A stretch of DNA of 11,157 nucleotides from an uncultured Campylobacter sp. (GCF_938015785.1 NZ_CALLWC010000031.1:1-11157); one strand, 5' to 3'; positions 1 to 7,183 are shown, counted from the stretch's first letter. Notes: generated from the sequence alone by a model not told the origin. Translations and numbers: made by a program.

Positions 1-4
1 TTTA

Positions 5-19
5 CCCCCCCCCCCCCCC
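5..19. repeat. C15 homopolymer, probable contingency (slippage) tract
   Basis: Fifteen consecutive C residues lie about 105 bp before the murI promoter. Runs this long are typical of phase-variable loci in Campylobacter. The gene it would control lies mostly or wholly outside the window. If an upstream plus-strand gene reads through it, the three frames after the tract stop at 20-22, 28-30 and 69-71, so each slip would change the C-terminus. It could instead be promoter spacing for a leftward gene. Assembled length is uncertain for a run of this size. Confidence 0.7.
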
Positions 20-124
20 TAAAAAATTGATTAAATTTATCGCGAATTTTAACGAGGCGGCGAGAATTTAACGGCCACGGATCCACCAAGCCCGCTCAAA
101 ATTTAAATTTTACCTGGATTGAGC

Positions 125-130
125 TATAAT
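125..130 (+). promoter_or_regulatory. Sigma-70 -10 box of murI
   Basis: A perfect TATAAT predicts a transcription start near 137 and a leader of about 27 nt before the TTG at 164. Its position inside the upstream part of the open frame argues against the TTG at 119 as start. No clear -35 is seen, which is usual for Campylobacter vegetative promoters. Confidence 0.65.
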
Positions 131-163
131 CCCTTTTTTGAAATTTTAACCTTGGATAAAGAT

Positions 164-1600
164 TTGAAAATAGCGTTTTTTGACTCGGGCATCGGCGGGC
201 TAAGCGTGCTAGCCGAGGCTTTGCGGCGGTTTAGCGGGGCGGAGTTTTTGTATTTTGCCGATGAGGATCACGTCCCCTACGGCACGAAAAGCAGGGCGGA
301 GATCGTGCGGCTCAGCCTTGATGCGGTGGGGTTTTTGGTCTCGCGCGGCGCCGACGGGGTCGTCGTTGCTTGCAATACCGCCACGAGCGCGGCCATCTCG
401 GAGCTTCGCGGCGCATTTAGCGTGCCCGTCATCGGCATGGAGCCCGCCGTCAAGCTCGCCGCGGACAGCTTCGGCGCGCGCCCGACGCTGCTCATCGCCA
501 CGCCGCTAACGATCGCGGGCGAGAAGCTAGCGCGCCTCGTTGGGCGGCTAGAGTGCGAGACGTGGAGTCTGCCGCTGCCTCGCCTCGTGGAGTTTGCGCA
601 GGACTTGGAGTTTAATTCGCCGGCGGTTCGGGCGTATCTGCGGGAGGAACTAGCTAAATTTGAGCTTGAGCGCCTCGGTTCGCTCGTGCTTGGTTGCACG
701 CATTTTAACTATTTTAAGGACGTTTTGCGCGAAATTTTACCGCCTCACGTGCGCATCATCGACGGCATAGACGGCACGTTAAACCGCCTTGCAAGCGAGC
801 TGGGCGAAGGGCTAAAGCTTGCGCGCGGCGAGGATTTGCCCTCGCGTGCAGTTAAATTTAACGCGGGCAGCGGCGCAAAATTTGATACGAATTCGTCGGC
901 GCAAGCCGGCAAATTTGACGCAGAAGGACGAGACGCGGGCGGCGGACAGAGCGTAAGGAGCAAAAACGGCGACATCGGGCAGAGCGTAAGTGACGGTAGC
1001 TGTCGCGGCGAGTATGACGCAAGGGGGCGCAGTGAGGGCAACACAGAAAGTTGCGGCGAGAGCAAGCCCGATATGATAGAGCAAGGTACGAGCAGACTTC
1101 GTGCAGTGTCGTGCGGCGCCAGAAAAAACGGCGCAGAGGGGTATGATGAGTGCGATGAATTTTCTAACGCGGATGAGCGCGGCTTTGGCATGGATACTTC
1201 GCGCGACGTAAAATCGCAGGTTTGTGCGGATAAATTTGACGCAGACGGTGATATAAAATTTAGCGCAAATTCGCAAACGGGCGAGCTGGGCGCAATCCGC
1301 GAACGCGACGGTAAGCTGGCGGTCAATGCCCGCGGCGTAGAGCAATGCGACGAAGACAAATGCCGCATGTCGCCACGCGCCGTAGATGCGAATTCACAGC
1401 TCAAGCTTTATTCTCGAGGCGGCGCGGATTTGTCCTTAGAATTTGAGCCGCGAAGCGAAGAGGCGGGTATTTCGCGAGTGAATTATCCAAACGGCAACAG
1501 CGTGGAGTATTTTTGCTCGGGTAGGGCGCTAGATGCGGCGCAGCTGCGCAAAGTAGAACTGTTTTTAAAGCGGCTTGATGCGATGCGAGCAATCGACTAG
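164..1600 (+). CDS. murI: Glutamate racemase MurI with a large in-frame low-complexity insert
   Basis: This cytoplasmic enzyme interconverts L- and D-glutamate and supplies D-Glu for peptidoglycan. With the TTG at 164 the protein has 478 residues. That start gives the usual beginning KIAFFDSGIGG, has GGATAAAG upstream at good spacing, and lies after a perfect -10 box. Family hallmarks are DSGIGG (7-12), VPYGTKS, ACNTATS with catalytic Cys70, and LGCTHF with catalytic Cys178. The conserved part runs to about residue 225. A typical MurI is about 250-270 residues. Here about 205 residues rich in Ser, Gly, Asp, Arg and Lys follow, and then a normal-looking C-terminal end (VEYFCSGRALD to the stop). 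The insert has no recognisable fold and carries repeated KF[DNS][AT] motifs. Function is secure from the catalytic residues; whether the insert is translated and tolerated is inference. Confidence 0.93.
   Translation: MKIAFFDSGIGGLSVLAEALRRFSGAEFLYFADEDHVPYGTKSRAEIVRLSLDAVGFLVSRGADGVVVACNTATSAAISELRGAFSVPVIGMEPAVKLAADSFGARPTLLIATPLTIAGEKLARLVGRLECETWSLPLPRLVEFAQDLEFNSPAVRAYLREELAKFELERLGSLVLGCTHFNYFKDVLREILPPHVRIIDGIDGTLNRLASELGEGLKLARGEDLPSRAVKFNAGSGAKFDTNSSAQAGKFDAEGRDAGGGQSVRSKNGDIGQSVSDGSCRGEYDARGRSEGNTESCGESKPDMIEQGTSRLRAVSCGARKNGAEGYDECDEFSNADERGFGMDTSRDVKSQVCADKFDADGDIKFSANSQTGELGAIRERDGKLAVNARGVEQCDEDKCRMSPRAVDANSQLKLYSRGGADLSLEFEPRSEEAGISRVNYPNGNSVEYFCSGRALDAAQLRKVELFLKRLDAMRAID
850..1470 (+). 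repeat. Low-complexity, internally repetitive insert within murI
   Basis: This in-frame segment of about 205 codons interrupts the C-terminal part of murI. Two diverged copies of one unit are visible, starting at 854 and 1232. Each begins AAATTT and has a second AAATTT 24 bp later followed by AATTCG. The protein versions read KFNAGSGAKFDTNSS and KFDADGDIKFSANSQ. A shorter repeat, CAGAGCGTAAG, occurs at 947 and 980, 33 bp apart. The composition resembles the intergenic DNA after murI, suggesting the same kind of sequence expanded inside the gene without breaking frame. Confidence 0.7.
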
Positions 1601-1847
1601 GCTACGCGCCCGTGCGTCGTAGATCCGTAGCGCAGGTTGGGATTCCAGTGCGTCATAAATCACGTCAAATTAAAATTCCTGTTCATCGCGGATCGCACCA
1701 CGCAAATTAAAATTCTAGCGCATCGCAGATCGTTTCGTGAAAGTTAAAATTTTGATGCGCTATAAATCGCAGCGCAAACTCAAAATTTCGTCGTTTCGTA
1801 AATCGCGCCGCATAGACTAAAATTTCGGCGCGCTAAAAAATTTAACT
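1594..1847. repeat. Degenerate 36-bp tandem repeat after murI
   Basis: Units begin at about 1594, 1631, 1667, 1704, 1740, 1776 and 1812, with a period of 36-37 bp. The consensus is roughly AAAnTTAAAATTT, then a GC-rich GCGC-type segment, then ATAAATCGC or GTAGATCGC. The first unit overlaps the murI stop codon. Copies differ at many positions, so this is an old array. It has no unique spacers and is not CRISPR-like. Confidence 0.6.
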
Positions 1848-2460
1848 CGGCTTGATGATTTAGAAGCGGCTTCGCAACAGCATGTGAGCAATGGCACCTA
1901 GCCGTCGTCCGGTGCGCGAAAGTTAAAATTTTACGGGGCAAATGCTGCCTTCCGCCGCCTAGCACGTAAATTTAAGATTTAACGCACAACGCCGCCGTCC
2001 AACTTGGAGCAGCATAGCGCGAGAAAGACGCCGTCGCTTCTTTAAATTTAATAGCGCAAGTCAAGATTGCTGTAAGTAAGGAATTCCTCGCGCTGTGCGA
2101 ATTATCGCAGTAAATTTGAAATTTTAAATTTAAACCAGGGTGCGGATAAAGTGCGCGCGCGAGGTTAAAATTTAGTGCACCGCACAAACCGCCGCCGAGA
2201 GAAATTTAGGCAAGGCGCACGGCGTAAATTTTAAAATGATTAAATTTTAAGGCGCCGCGAAGCTCACAAGTCTTTTCCGCGGTAGCCAAAAGCTCGCAGG
2301 CTAAATTTGAAATTCTAAAATCCGTAAAGCAAGATTTTACGCCGTATCGTTTCGCGAGAGGAATTTATACCGCAAAATTCTAGCCGCGTAGAGCGAACTT
2401 GCTCCGCGCCTTCAGTGTATAGTAAGTTAAAATGAGCTTTACGCATAGGGCATAAGAGGA
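1848..2460. other. Gene-free intergenic stretch rich in AAATTT words
   Basis: No open frame here has a ribosome binding site and plausible protein composition, and no tRNA-like or rRNA-like sequence is visible. The stretch mixes GC-rich runs with many AAATTT and TTAAAATT words. It lies between the converging murI and EexN-type genes, so it may be decayed or expanded repeat DNA. Confidence 0.5.
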
Positions 2461-2513
2461 ATTTTAATATTGAAATAATATTAAAATCTTATTTTCTCCC
2501 CGAGAAAACTTTT
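2461..2513. terminator. Two adjacent hairpins between converging genes, possible bidirectional terminator
   Basis: The first is a perfect 11-bp AT-only inverted repeat, ATTTTAATATT (2461-2471) and AATATTAAAAT (2477-2487), with a GAAAT loop. The second is a 7-bp repeat, TTTTCTC (2492-2498) and GAGAAAA (2502-2508), with loop CCC, followed on the plus strand by CTTTTT. The position between converging genes suits termination. Both stems are AU-rich, so strength is doubtful. Confidence 0.35.
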
Positions 2514-2535
2514 TATCCTCTAAGCCTACGATTTT

Positions 2536-2939
2536 TTACTTCTGCCCTCCGGTAAAATATTTTTTACGCTCATTATATCTATATTCTTCTAGCCCCTTAC
2601 TTGCATTTTCACAATTCTTGTGCATTTTGCTTCCTTCTTCTATCTTATCCCAATCACAATTCTTTTCTACCTCTTTAGCTTCCTCTATATGCTTTTCATA
2701 GTATTCTACCGTCATAACTTTTATATCATTGACCGATTCTTTTGCATTCACGCAATTTTTATAAGAGTTGCTTCCGTCTTTAAGAGTATTGAAATCACAC
2801 TTTGCTAAAACCTCTTTGGCTTCGTCAAGATGAGCGTCGTAATATTCTTTAGTTTTTACCTCGGTATCGTCACCGCAGCCTACTAATAAAGCAGCTAGCA
2901 CCCCCCCCCCCCCCAGAGGAACATTTTAGGATTTTTCAT
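2536..2939 (-). CDS. EexN-type lipoprotein with two tandem domains, phase-variable and frame-OFF
   Basis: A small lipoprotein resembling the EexN (entry-exclusion) family. The best start is the ATG at 2939, with AAGGAG 6 nt upstream. The frame then enters G14 (2914-2901) and reaches TAG at once, while the rest of the protein lies in another frame starting inside the tract. One extra G, or two fewer, would restore about 134 residues: a short basic N-terminus, Gly run, hydrophobic stretch and lipobox LVGC with Cys22 as lipidation site. The mature part has two copies (about 30-67 and 77-114) of the pattern EYYxxHxxEAKEV, Cys, GS, KNCxNA, each with two Cys. Family members are linked to conjugative elements, but no transfer genes are visible here. 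The gene is more AT-rich than murI or the antiporter gene, which suggests transfer. The protein family is fairly sure; exclusion function is inference. Confidence 0.75.
2901..2914 (-). repeat. G14 (C14 on plus strand) slippage tract in the lipoprotein signal peptide
   Basis: Fourteen C residues on the plus strand read as G14 between codon 8 of the ATG-initiated frame and the LAALLVGC part of the signal peptide. At G14 the frame stops at TGC TAG. G12 or G15 would join the start to the lipobox. No alternative start rescues it: the ATG at 2944 stops after two codons, and the lipobox frame meets TAA upstream at 2928-2926. Tract length in an assembly may be wrong by one or two. Confidence 0.8.
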
Positions 2940-3070
2940 TTCATTCTCCTTATTTGAAATTTATCGGTATTTTACTACTCGTTTACTTTAAAAATTTTAA
3001 ATTGCAGGCGGGCGCGCCGTTTTAATATGGCTCATTAAATTCTGCTTTTAAAATTTGCTCGCGCTTTTTG

Positions 3071-3178
3071 AAATTTCGCTTTAAAATTTTATCCGCGCGA
3101 CGGAATTTTGCAGAGCGGAATTCTGCGGGATAAAGCAGAATTCCGCTCTGCGGAATTCAAAATTTAAAAGCGAAATTT
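3071..3178. repeat. Nested inverted repeats after the antiporter gene, possible terminator
   Basis: A perfect 16-bp inverted repeat, CAGAGCGGAATTCTGC (3111-3126) with its complement at 3135-3150, has an 8-base loop. A competing 9-bp palindrome, GAATTCCGC/GCGGAATTC (3138-3146, 3150-3158), shares the right arm. An outer imperfect pair, AAATTTCGCTTT-type (3071-3090 with 3157-3178), encloses the structure. It lies just past the stop of the minus-strand antiporter gene and could end that transcript, but no U-tract follows the inner stem. A small palindromic repeat element is the alternative. Confidence 0.6.
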
Positions 3179-3192
3179 AAAAATTTACAGAG

Positions 3193-4887
3193 CTACTCCT
3201 CTATCTTTTTACCTGCAAATCGCACGAGAGCCCACGTAACGGCAAGCCCCATCGGCAGCGCGATCCAGACGCTAAGCCCCAGCGCTACGGGCAGATAGCC
3301 TACCGCTACGGCGACCGCGCCGACGGATAGAGCGTAAGGCATCTGCGTCTTTACGTGCTCGATATGATCGCAGCCCGCGCCCATCGACGAAAGGATCGTG
3401 GTGTCCGAAATCGGCGAGCAGTGATCGCCGAAAATTGCACCCGTAAGTACGCCCGAGATATTTACGATCATATAGGCGTGAAGCGCATCGCCCGAAAGCC
3501 CGTAGTGAAGCCCCACGGCGTTTGCCAAAGGTATGGCAAGCGGCATTAGAATTCCCATCGTGCCGTAACTCGTGCCCGTCGAAAAGCTAATGAACGAGCC
3601 CAGCACGAAAATCGCTACCGGAAGCAAAAATTTCGGCGTATTTTGGCTTAGCATATCGACCAGATAGCGCGACGTGCCGAGCTCCTTGATGACCGAGCTG
3701 AGCGACCAGGCAAGCAGCAAGATCACGATCGTGACGATCATCGTCTTCCACCCCTTGATCCACGTAGAGATCGCCTCTCTGACGTTAAAAATTTTGCGGT
3801 AAACGCTCATAAATATAGACACGACCGTAGCAAGAAGCGCCGCTTGAAAAAGCGCGACCGACGAGTTCGCGTTGCCAAACGTCGCCTGAAGCGTCGCAAA
3901 GCTTAGCGGAGCGGCTTTTGCGGCTGCGAGAGCATCGCCTTGCAGCTTGCTTAGCCCGCTAAAATAAAAGCTCGCAAACGCGCCGCAGATTAGCACTATA
4001 AGCGGGATAACGGCGTTTGAAGCTTGCGGTTTGATCCCCTCTTTAGGCTCTAGCGTTTTATCTTCGAGCTCGGCGATGTTAGAATTTTTAGAGTGGATTT
4101 CGCCGCTCGCCGCTCGCCGCTCGGCGGAGAGCATTGGTCCGAAATCCCTGCGCATGAACGCTACGTAAACCACGAAAGCGAGCATAAAAAGATTGTAGAA
4201 GCGATACGGCATGGTTTGCACGAAGATCGAGAAGGCATTTACGTTTTGCACGCCGATCTGATCATATCCCGCTCTTATCAGAGAGACCTCAAGACCTACC
4301 CAGGTAGAAATTAGCGCGATACCCGCAATCGGCGCGGCGGTAGCGTCGATGATGAAAGCAAGTTTTTCGCGGCTGACTCTAAATTTGTCGGTGATCGGCC
4401 GCATGACTGGGCCTACGATCAGGGCATTTGCGTAGTCGTCGAAAAATACGAAAAGGCCCATAATCCACGTTGAAATTTGCGCCGAGATACCCGTTTTAGC
4501 GCGCTTGCTAATCCAAAGCGCCACGGCTTTCGTGCCACCCGTCCTGCTAATCAGCGCGACCACGCCGCCGATGCAAAGCACCTGCAAAAGCACGCCCGCG
4601 TTGCCTTTGCTAGCCATCGAGCCCACCACGCGCGAGACCAGATCCGTAAAGCTGCCCACAAGCGCGGAGATCGGATTGTCATTGACGACTGCAAGCATAT
4701 AGGTGCCGCTAAAAACGCCGATGAAAAGCGACAGGATCACCTCTTTGGTGATAAAGGCAAGCGCGATCGCCACGACGGGCGGCACCAGCGTCCAGATGCC
4801 GAAAAGCTCGGCATTATGCTGCCTCGTCGCGTCGTCCACTGCAAACGCGGCAACCGATAAAAACATTAGTAATAGAATTTTTTTCAT
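3193..4887 (-). CDS. nhaC: Na+/H+ antiporter, NhaC family
   Basis: Inner-membrane secondary transporter of the Na_H_antiporter (NhaC) family, 564 residues, expected to exchange Na+ for H+ and so support sodium and pH homeostasis. Some relatives exchange organic acids, so the substrate is not certain. Two blocks are diagnostic: FFDDYANALIVGPVMRPITD (about 148-167) followed by REKLAFIIDATAAPIAG, and GDHCSPISDTTILSS (about 487-501) followed by GCDHIEHVKTQ. The N-terminus begins with a hydrophobic, signal-like stretch, and about 11-12 membrane segments can be picked out by eye. A hydrophilic loop at about 246-290 contains a small nucleotide repeat (CGCCGCT, near 4100-4130). The start has AAGGCGAG upstream. 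It begins 16 nt after the dehydrogenase stop, so the two are probably cotranscribed. Confidence 0.9.
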   Translation of the reverse strand: MKKILLLMFLSVAAFAVDDATRQHNAELFGIWTLVPPVVAIALAFITKEVILSLFIGVFSGTYMLAVVNDNPISALVGSFTDLVSRVVGSMASKGNAGVLLQVLCIGGVVALISRTGGTKAVALWISKRAKTGISAQISTWIMGLFVFFDDYANALIVGPVMRPITDKFRVSREKLAFIIDATAAPIAGIALISTWVGLEVSLIRAGYDQIGVQNVNAFSIFVQTMPYRFYNLFMLAFVVYVAFMRRDFGPMLSAERRAASGEIHSKNSNIAELEDKTLEPKEGIKPQASNAVIPLIVLICGAFASFYFSGLSKLQGDALAAAKAAPLSFATLQATFGNANSSVALFQAALLATVVSIFMSVYRKIFNVREAISTWIKGWKTMIVTIVILLLAWSLSSVIKELGTSRYLVDMLSQNTPKFLLPVAIFVLGSFISFSTGTSYGTMGILMPLAIPLANAVGLHYGLSGDALHAYMIVNISGVLTGAIFGDHCSPISDTTILSSMGAGCDHIEHVKTQMPYALSVGAVAVAVGYLPVALGLSVWIALPMGLAVTWALVRFAGKKIEE

Positions 4888-4903
4888 TTTCTCGCCTTAG
4901 AAT

Positions 4904-5650
4904 TTAATGCTTTTCGATAAAAAGCCCGGCCCAGCTCTGCTGTGTCGCCATCGCCTCTACGACGTTGATATTTACGCGACGGGGCATCGCCAGGCAGCTT
5001 AGCACGATCTGCGCGATATCCTCGGGCAGGATCGCATCGACCCCCTCATACACGGCCGCAGCGCGCGCTACGTCGCCTTTAAAGCGCACCTCGCTAAACT
5101 CGCTCTTGCAGATTCCCGGAGCGATCTCCGTCACGCGGATGCCCGTGCCGCGCAGGTCGTTGCGGATATTGCGGCTAAACTGCTTGATAAACGCCTTACT
5201 CGCGCCGTAAACGTGGCTACCCGGATAGGGCCACGCGCCCGCAGTCGAGCCGAGATTGAAGATATAGCCGCTTTTGCGCGCGATCATCAGCGGCAGCACC
5301 GCCTTGGTCGAATACAGCACGCCTTTGATATTCGTATCGACCATCGTCTCCAAATCCTCTACGGGCGTCTGCGCGATCCCCTCAAGCCCGAGCGCAAGAC
5401 CTGCGTTATTTACGAGCACCTCGACGTCTTTGAAATTTTCAGGCAGCGCGCTTACGGCATCAAATACCGCAGCCTTATCGCGAATATCCGCGGCGATAAT
5501 GTGCGTGTTGCCTAGCTCGCCGGCTAGCTTCTGCAGCCGCTCCTTGCGGCGCCCGAGTGCTATGATCTTATAGCCCTGCGCGCTAAGCGCCCTAGCGATC
5601 GCCTCGCCAAAGCCGCTCGTAGCGCCCGTGATGAATGCCGTATTTTTCAT
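4904..5650 (-). CDS. ydfG: YdfG-type short-chain dehydrogenase (NADP-dependent 3-hydroxy acid dehydrogenase)
   Basis: Cytoplasmic classical SDR of 248 residues, the same length as E. coli YdfG as I recall it and similar throughout. YdfG oxidises 3-hydroxy acids such as serine and L-allo-threonine with NADP+ and also reduces malonic semialdehyde. Visible motifs are the Rossmann TGATSGFG (8-15), GRRKER (about 33-38) whose basic residues favour NADP, NNAG (81-84), catalytic Ser135 in NLGSTAG, and Tyr148/Lys152 in VYGASK. The C-terminal part has the YdfG-like VRFKGD and VNINVVE. The start at 5650 has AAGGGG five bases upstream; the open frame continues 38 codons further, but that stretch is unlike the family. 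It is the first gene of a probable operon with the antiporter. Exact substrate is inferred from similarity. Confidence 0.9.
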   Translation of the reverse strand: MKNTAFITGATSGFGEAIARALSAQGYKIIALGRRKERLQKLAGELGNTHIIAADIRDKAAVFDAVSALPENFKDVEVLVNNAGLALGLEGIAQTPVEDLETMVDTNIKGVLYSTKAVLPLMIARKSGYIFNLGSTAGAWPYPGSHVYGASKAFIKQFSRNIRNDLRGTGIRVTEIAPGICKSEFSEVRFKGDVARAAAVYEGVDAILPEDIAQIVLSCLAMPRRVNINVVEAMATQQSWAGLFIEKH

Positions 5651-5857
5651 ATGATCCCCTTTGCGTAAAATTTTAAATTTAGCGCAATGATAACGCAAAA
5701 CGAATTTAGAATTTATGAAATTTGTTCTTGCGGCGCGGGCGCGGATGAAATAATACGAAGGCATTGGCAGGTTCTCTCACCCGAGCTCGCGATAGACAGC
5801 GGATTCGGCGAGCGCACTGGCAAATTTAAAATTTTGCGCCATTCATTTGTCGCTGTT

Positions 5858-5866
5858 TGCTATAAT
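5858..5866 (+). promoter_or_regulatory. Extended -10 promoter of the membrane-protein gene
   Basis: TGCTATAAT is a complete TGn extended -10 box. Transcription would start near 5873, giving a leader of about 18 nt before the ATG at 5891. This also excludes the much earlier ATG at 5687 as start. Confidence 0.7.
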
Positions 5867-5890
5867 CACTTAAATTTAGGGAAAAGGCAA

Positions 5891-6586
5891 ATGAGCAAAT
5901 TTATACGATTTATCCTTGTTAGTATCTGTGTTTGCGCCACTTATGCGGGTCTTAAATATGCTTTTATACTCTTTATCACGTGGCTCATGTTTAGTGAGGT
6001 ATATTTTGATGGACCGGGTACGCTGCTCGCCATACCGCTCACGTTTCTAAGCTCGTCGGTTATATTTGATTATTACTGTATTGCACTGGGTTCTCATCTA
6101 CTCTTTTTATCGCTACTTAAAGGGCGCGACGTGAAAACGCGGTGGATTTTGCCTTTATTTTTTCTCATAACGCTCGCGTTTTGTAGTTTTTGCGTCTTAA
6201 TCGGGCACGAAGATTATCAGCGCATAAACGCGCTTTTTGCACTCTTGCTTATCTCTCCTTTTACGCTCATCGCATACGCCATCGTTACGACCGTAATCCT
6301 TGCCAAAAATAAAATTTCGGATTATTATCCGGTCTTAGTCGTGATAATTTTTGTGCCCATTCATGCCGCCAGCATAGGGATATGGGGATTAGAACGGATA
6401 TATTTTGGAGTATTTCTAAACGCGACGATACTGGGGATTTTTTATTTCACGGCGAAAATCGGGCGCGTAAATTTGATCGCACACAGACCCACATCCGACA
6501 AAACGCAAAATTCTAAAGACCGCGTTACCAAAACGATACAAAGCAGCGCGGCATTTTTAAACGACGATATTTTGAAGAAGCGCTAA
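5891..6586 (+). CDS. Multi-pass membrane protein of unknown function
   Basis: The protein has 231 residues and matches no family I recognise. The start follows a GGGAAAAGG ribosome binding site and lies just after an extended -10 box. By eye there are six or seven hydrophobic segments: roughly 5-36 (one long or two short), 44-76 (two), 84-104, 112-136, 143-161 and 167-186. The last 40 or so residues are polar and basic, ending in ILKKR, and probably lie in the cytoplasm. Cys is frequent in the first half. The gene is divergent from the ydfG-nhaC pair and appears to be transcribed alone. No ligand-binding or catalytic motif is visible, so no function is proposed. Confidence 0.75.
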   Translation: MSKFIRFILVSICVCATYAGLKYAFILFITWLMFSEVYFDGPGTLLAIPLTFLSSSVIFDYYCIALGSHLLFLSLLKGRDVKTRWILPLFFLITLAFCSFCVLIGHEDYQRINALFALLLISPFTLIAYAIVTTVILAKNKISDYYPVLVVIIFVPIHAASIGIWGLERIYFGVFLNATILGIFYFTAKIGRVNLIAHRPTSDKTQNSKDRVTKTIQSSAAFLNDDILKKR

Positions 6587-6722
6587 ATTTTATCCTTTTT
6601 TAGGAATTCTACATAACGCTTTTGTCGCGCATTACAAGCTTATATGCTTCCCGATAGATCTGAGCTTTACCGACAAAACCTTCAAAAACTGCGCCGTTTT
6701 GCCTCTTGACACATCGACGTCG
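6587..6722. other. Intergenic DNA downstream of the membrane-protein gene
   Basis: No gene is supported. On the minus strand one frame stays open for about 32 codons after the luxS remnant (GAVFEGFVGKAQIYREAYKL and on to a TAG near 6605). It has no start and no family I can name. It may be another gene fragment. No convincing terminator hairpin for the plus-strand gene is seen. Confidence 0.35.
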
Positions 6723-6887
6723 CTATTTGATCAAATTTAAACCCAGCGCGATCTTATCGTTTTTGATCACGCCGATCCCCTTATTTAGCAGATTTTGCGC
6801 GATTTGTTTAGCTTCAGCTAGCGAGTGCATCGCGAAGGTGCCGCACTGAAATTTATTCAGCTCAGCGATGCCCTCTTGAGGGTACGC
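6723..6887 (-). pseudogene. luxS: 3' remnant of luxS (S-ribosylhomocysteine lyase)
   Basis: Only the last 54 codons survive. They read as the LuxS C-terminus: EGIAELNKFQCGTFAMHSL, then AEAKQIAQNLLNKGIGVIKN, ending at TAG (6723-6725). Intact Campylobacter LuxS, about 160 residues, has the closely similar IPELNIYQCGTCAMHSLDEA in this place. The Cys of the QCGT motif, a metal ligand in the family, is kept. The N-terminal two thirds, with the HxxEH metal site and catalytic Cys, are absent: the frame is closed by TAG at 6888-6890, and no LuxS-like sequence was found further upstream up to 7183. LuxS makes the autoinducer-2 precursor in the activated methyl cycle, so this copy cannot function. Confidence 0.8.
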
Positions 6888-7183
6888 CTAAAATATTTTT
6901 ATGCTTACGTTCCACACCGTCGCGATGGTAGGATTTGGTTTCAATAACAACTAGCTCCAATAAAATTTCATCTGTTGCCCATAAAGCCTTTTACGTTTTT
7001 CGATTTAAAATTTGAGTTGTGAGAATTCCATTCGTCGTTTGCAGATACTCAGAATAGATATTGTGGCTATTTTATACATGCAGAGTAAGATAAAATTTGT
7101 AGTTCTCAAGCGTGGCAAAATCACGCACTTCATTTTACAGATGGCAAAATAAGGTGTGCTGGAATCGGCCTTCACTTGAAATT
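6888..7183. other. Decayed intergenic DNA between the luxS remnant and the DJ-1 gene
   Basis: No intact gene. A minus-strand frame is open for 42 codons (6990-6862, overlapping the luxS remnant in another frame) and reads in part VVIETKSYHRDGVERKHKN. It has no ribosome binding site and I cannot assign it. Its protein-like composition suggests a fragment of another gene. No strong terminator is visible downstream of the DJ-1 gene. Confidence 0.35.

Noticed and set aside
119..163. Upstream TTG as start of murI
   Set aside because: It would place a perfect -10 box inside the coding sequence and add 15 residues foreign to the MurI N-terminus.
745..1404. Long minus-strand frames antisense to the murI insert
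   Set aside because: No ribosome binding site and low-complexity composition; they mirror the open sense frame in GC-rich repetitive DNA.
1594..1847. CRISPR-like array
   Set aside because: The period is right for a repeat, but units are degenerate throughout, with no conserved repeat alternating with unique spacers.
4477..4860. Plus-strand frames opposite the antiporter gene
   Set aside because: Shadow of a well-supported gene; Arg/His-rich chance composition.
5687..5890. 68-residue N-terminal extension of the membrane protein
   Set aside because: The extension overlaps the promoter, is not membrane-like, and an ATG with good ribosome binding site follows at 5891.
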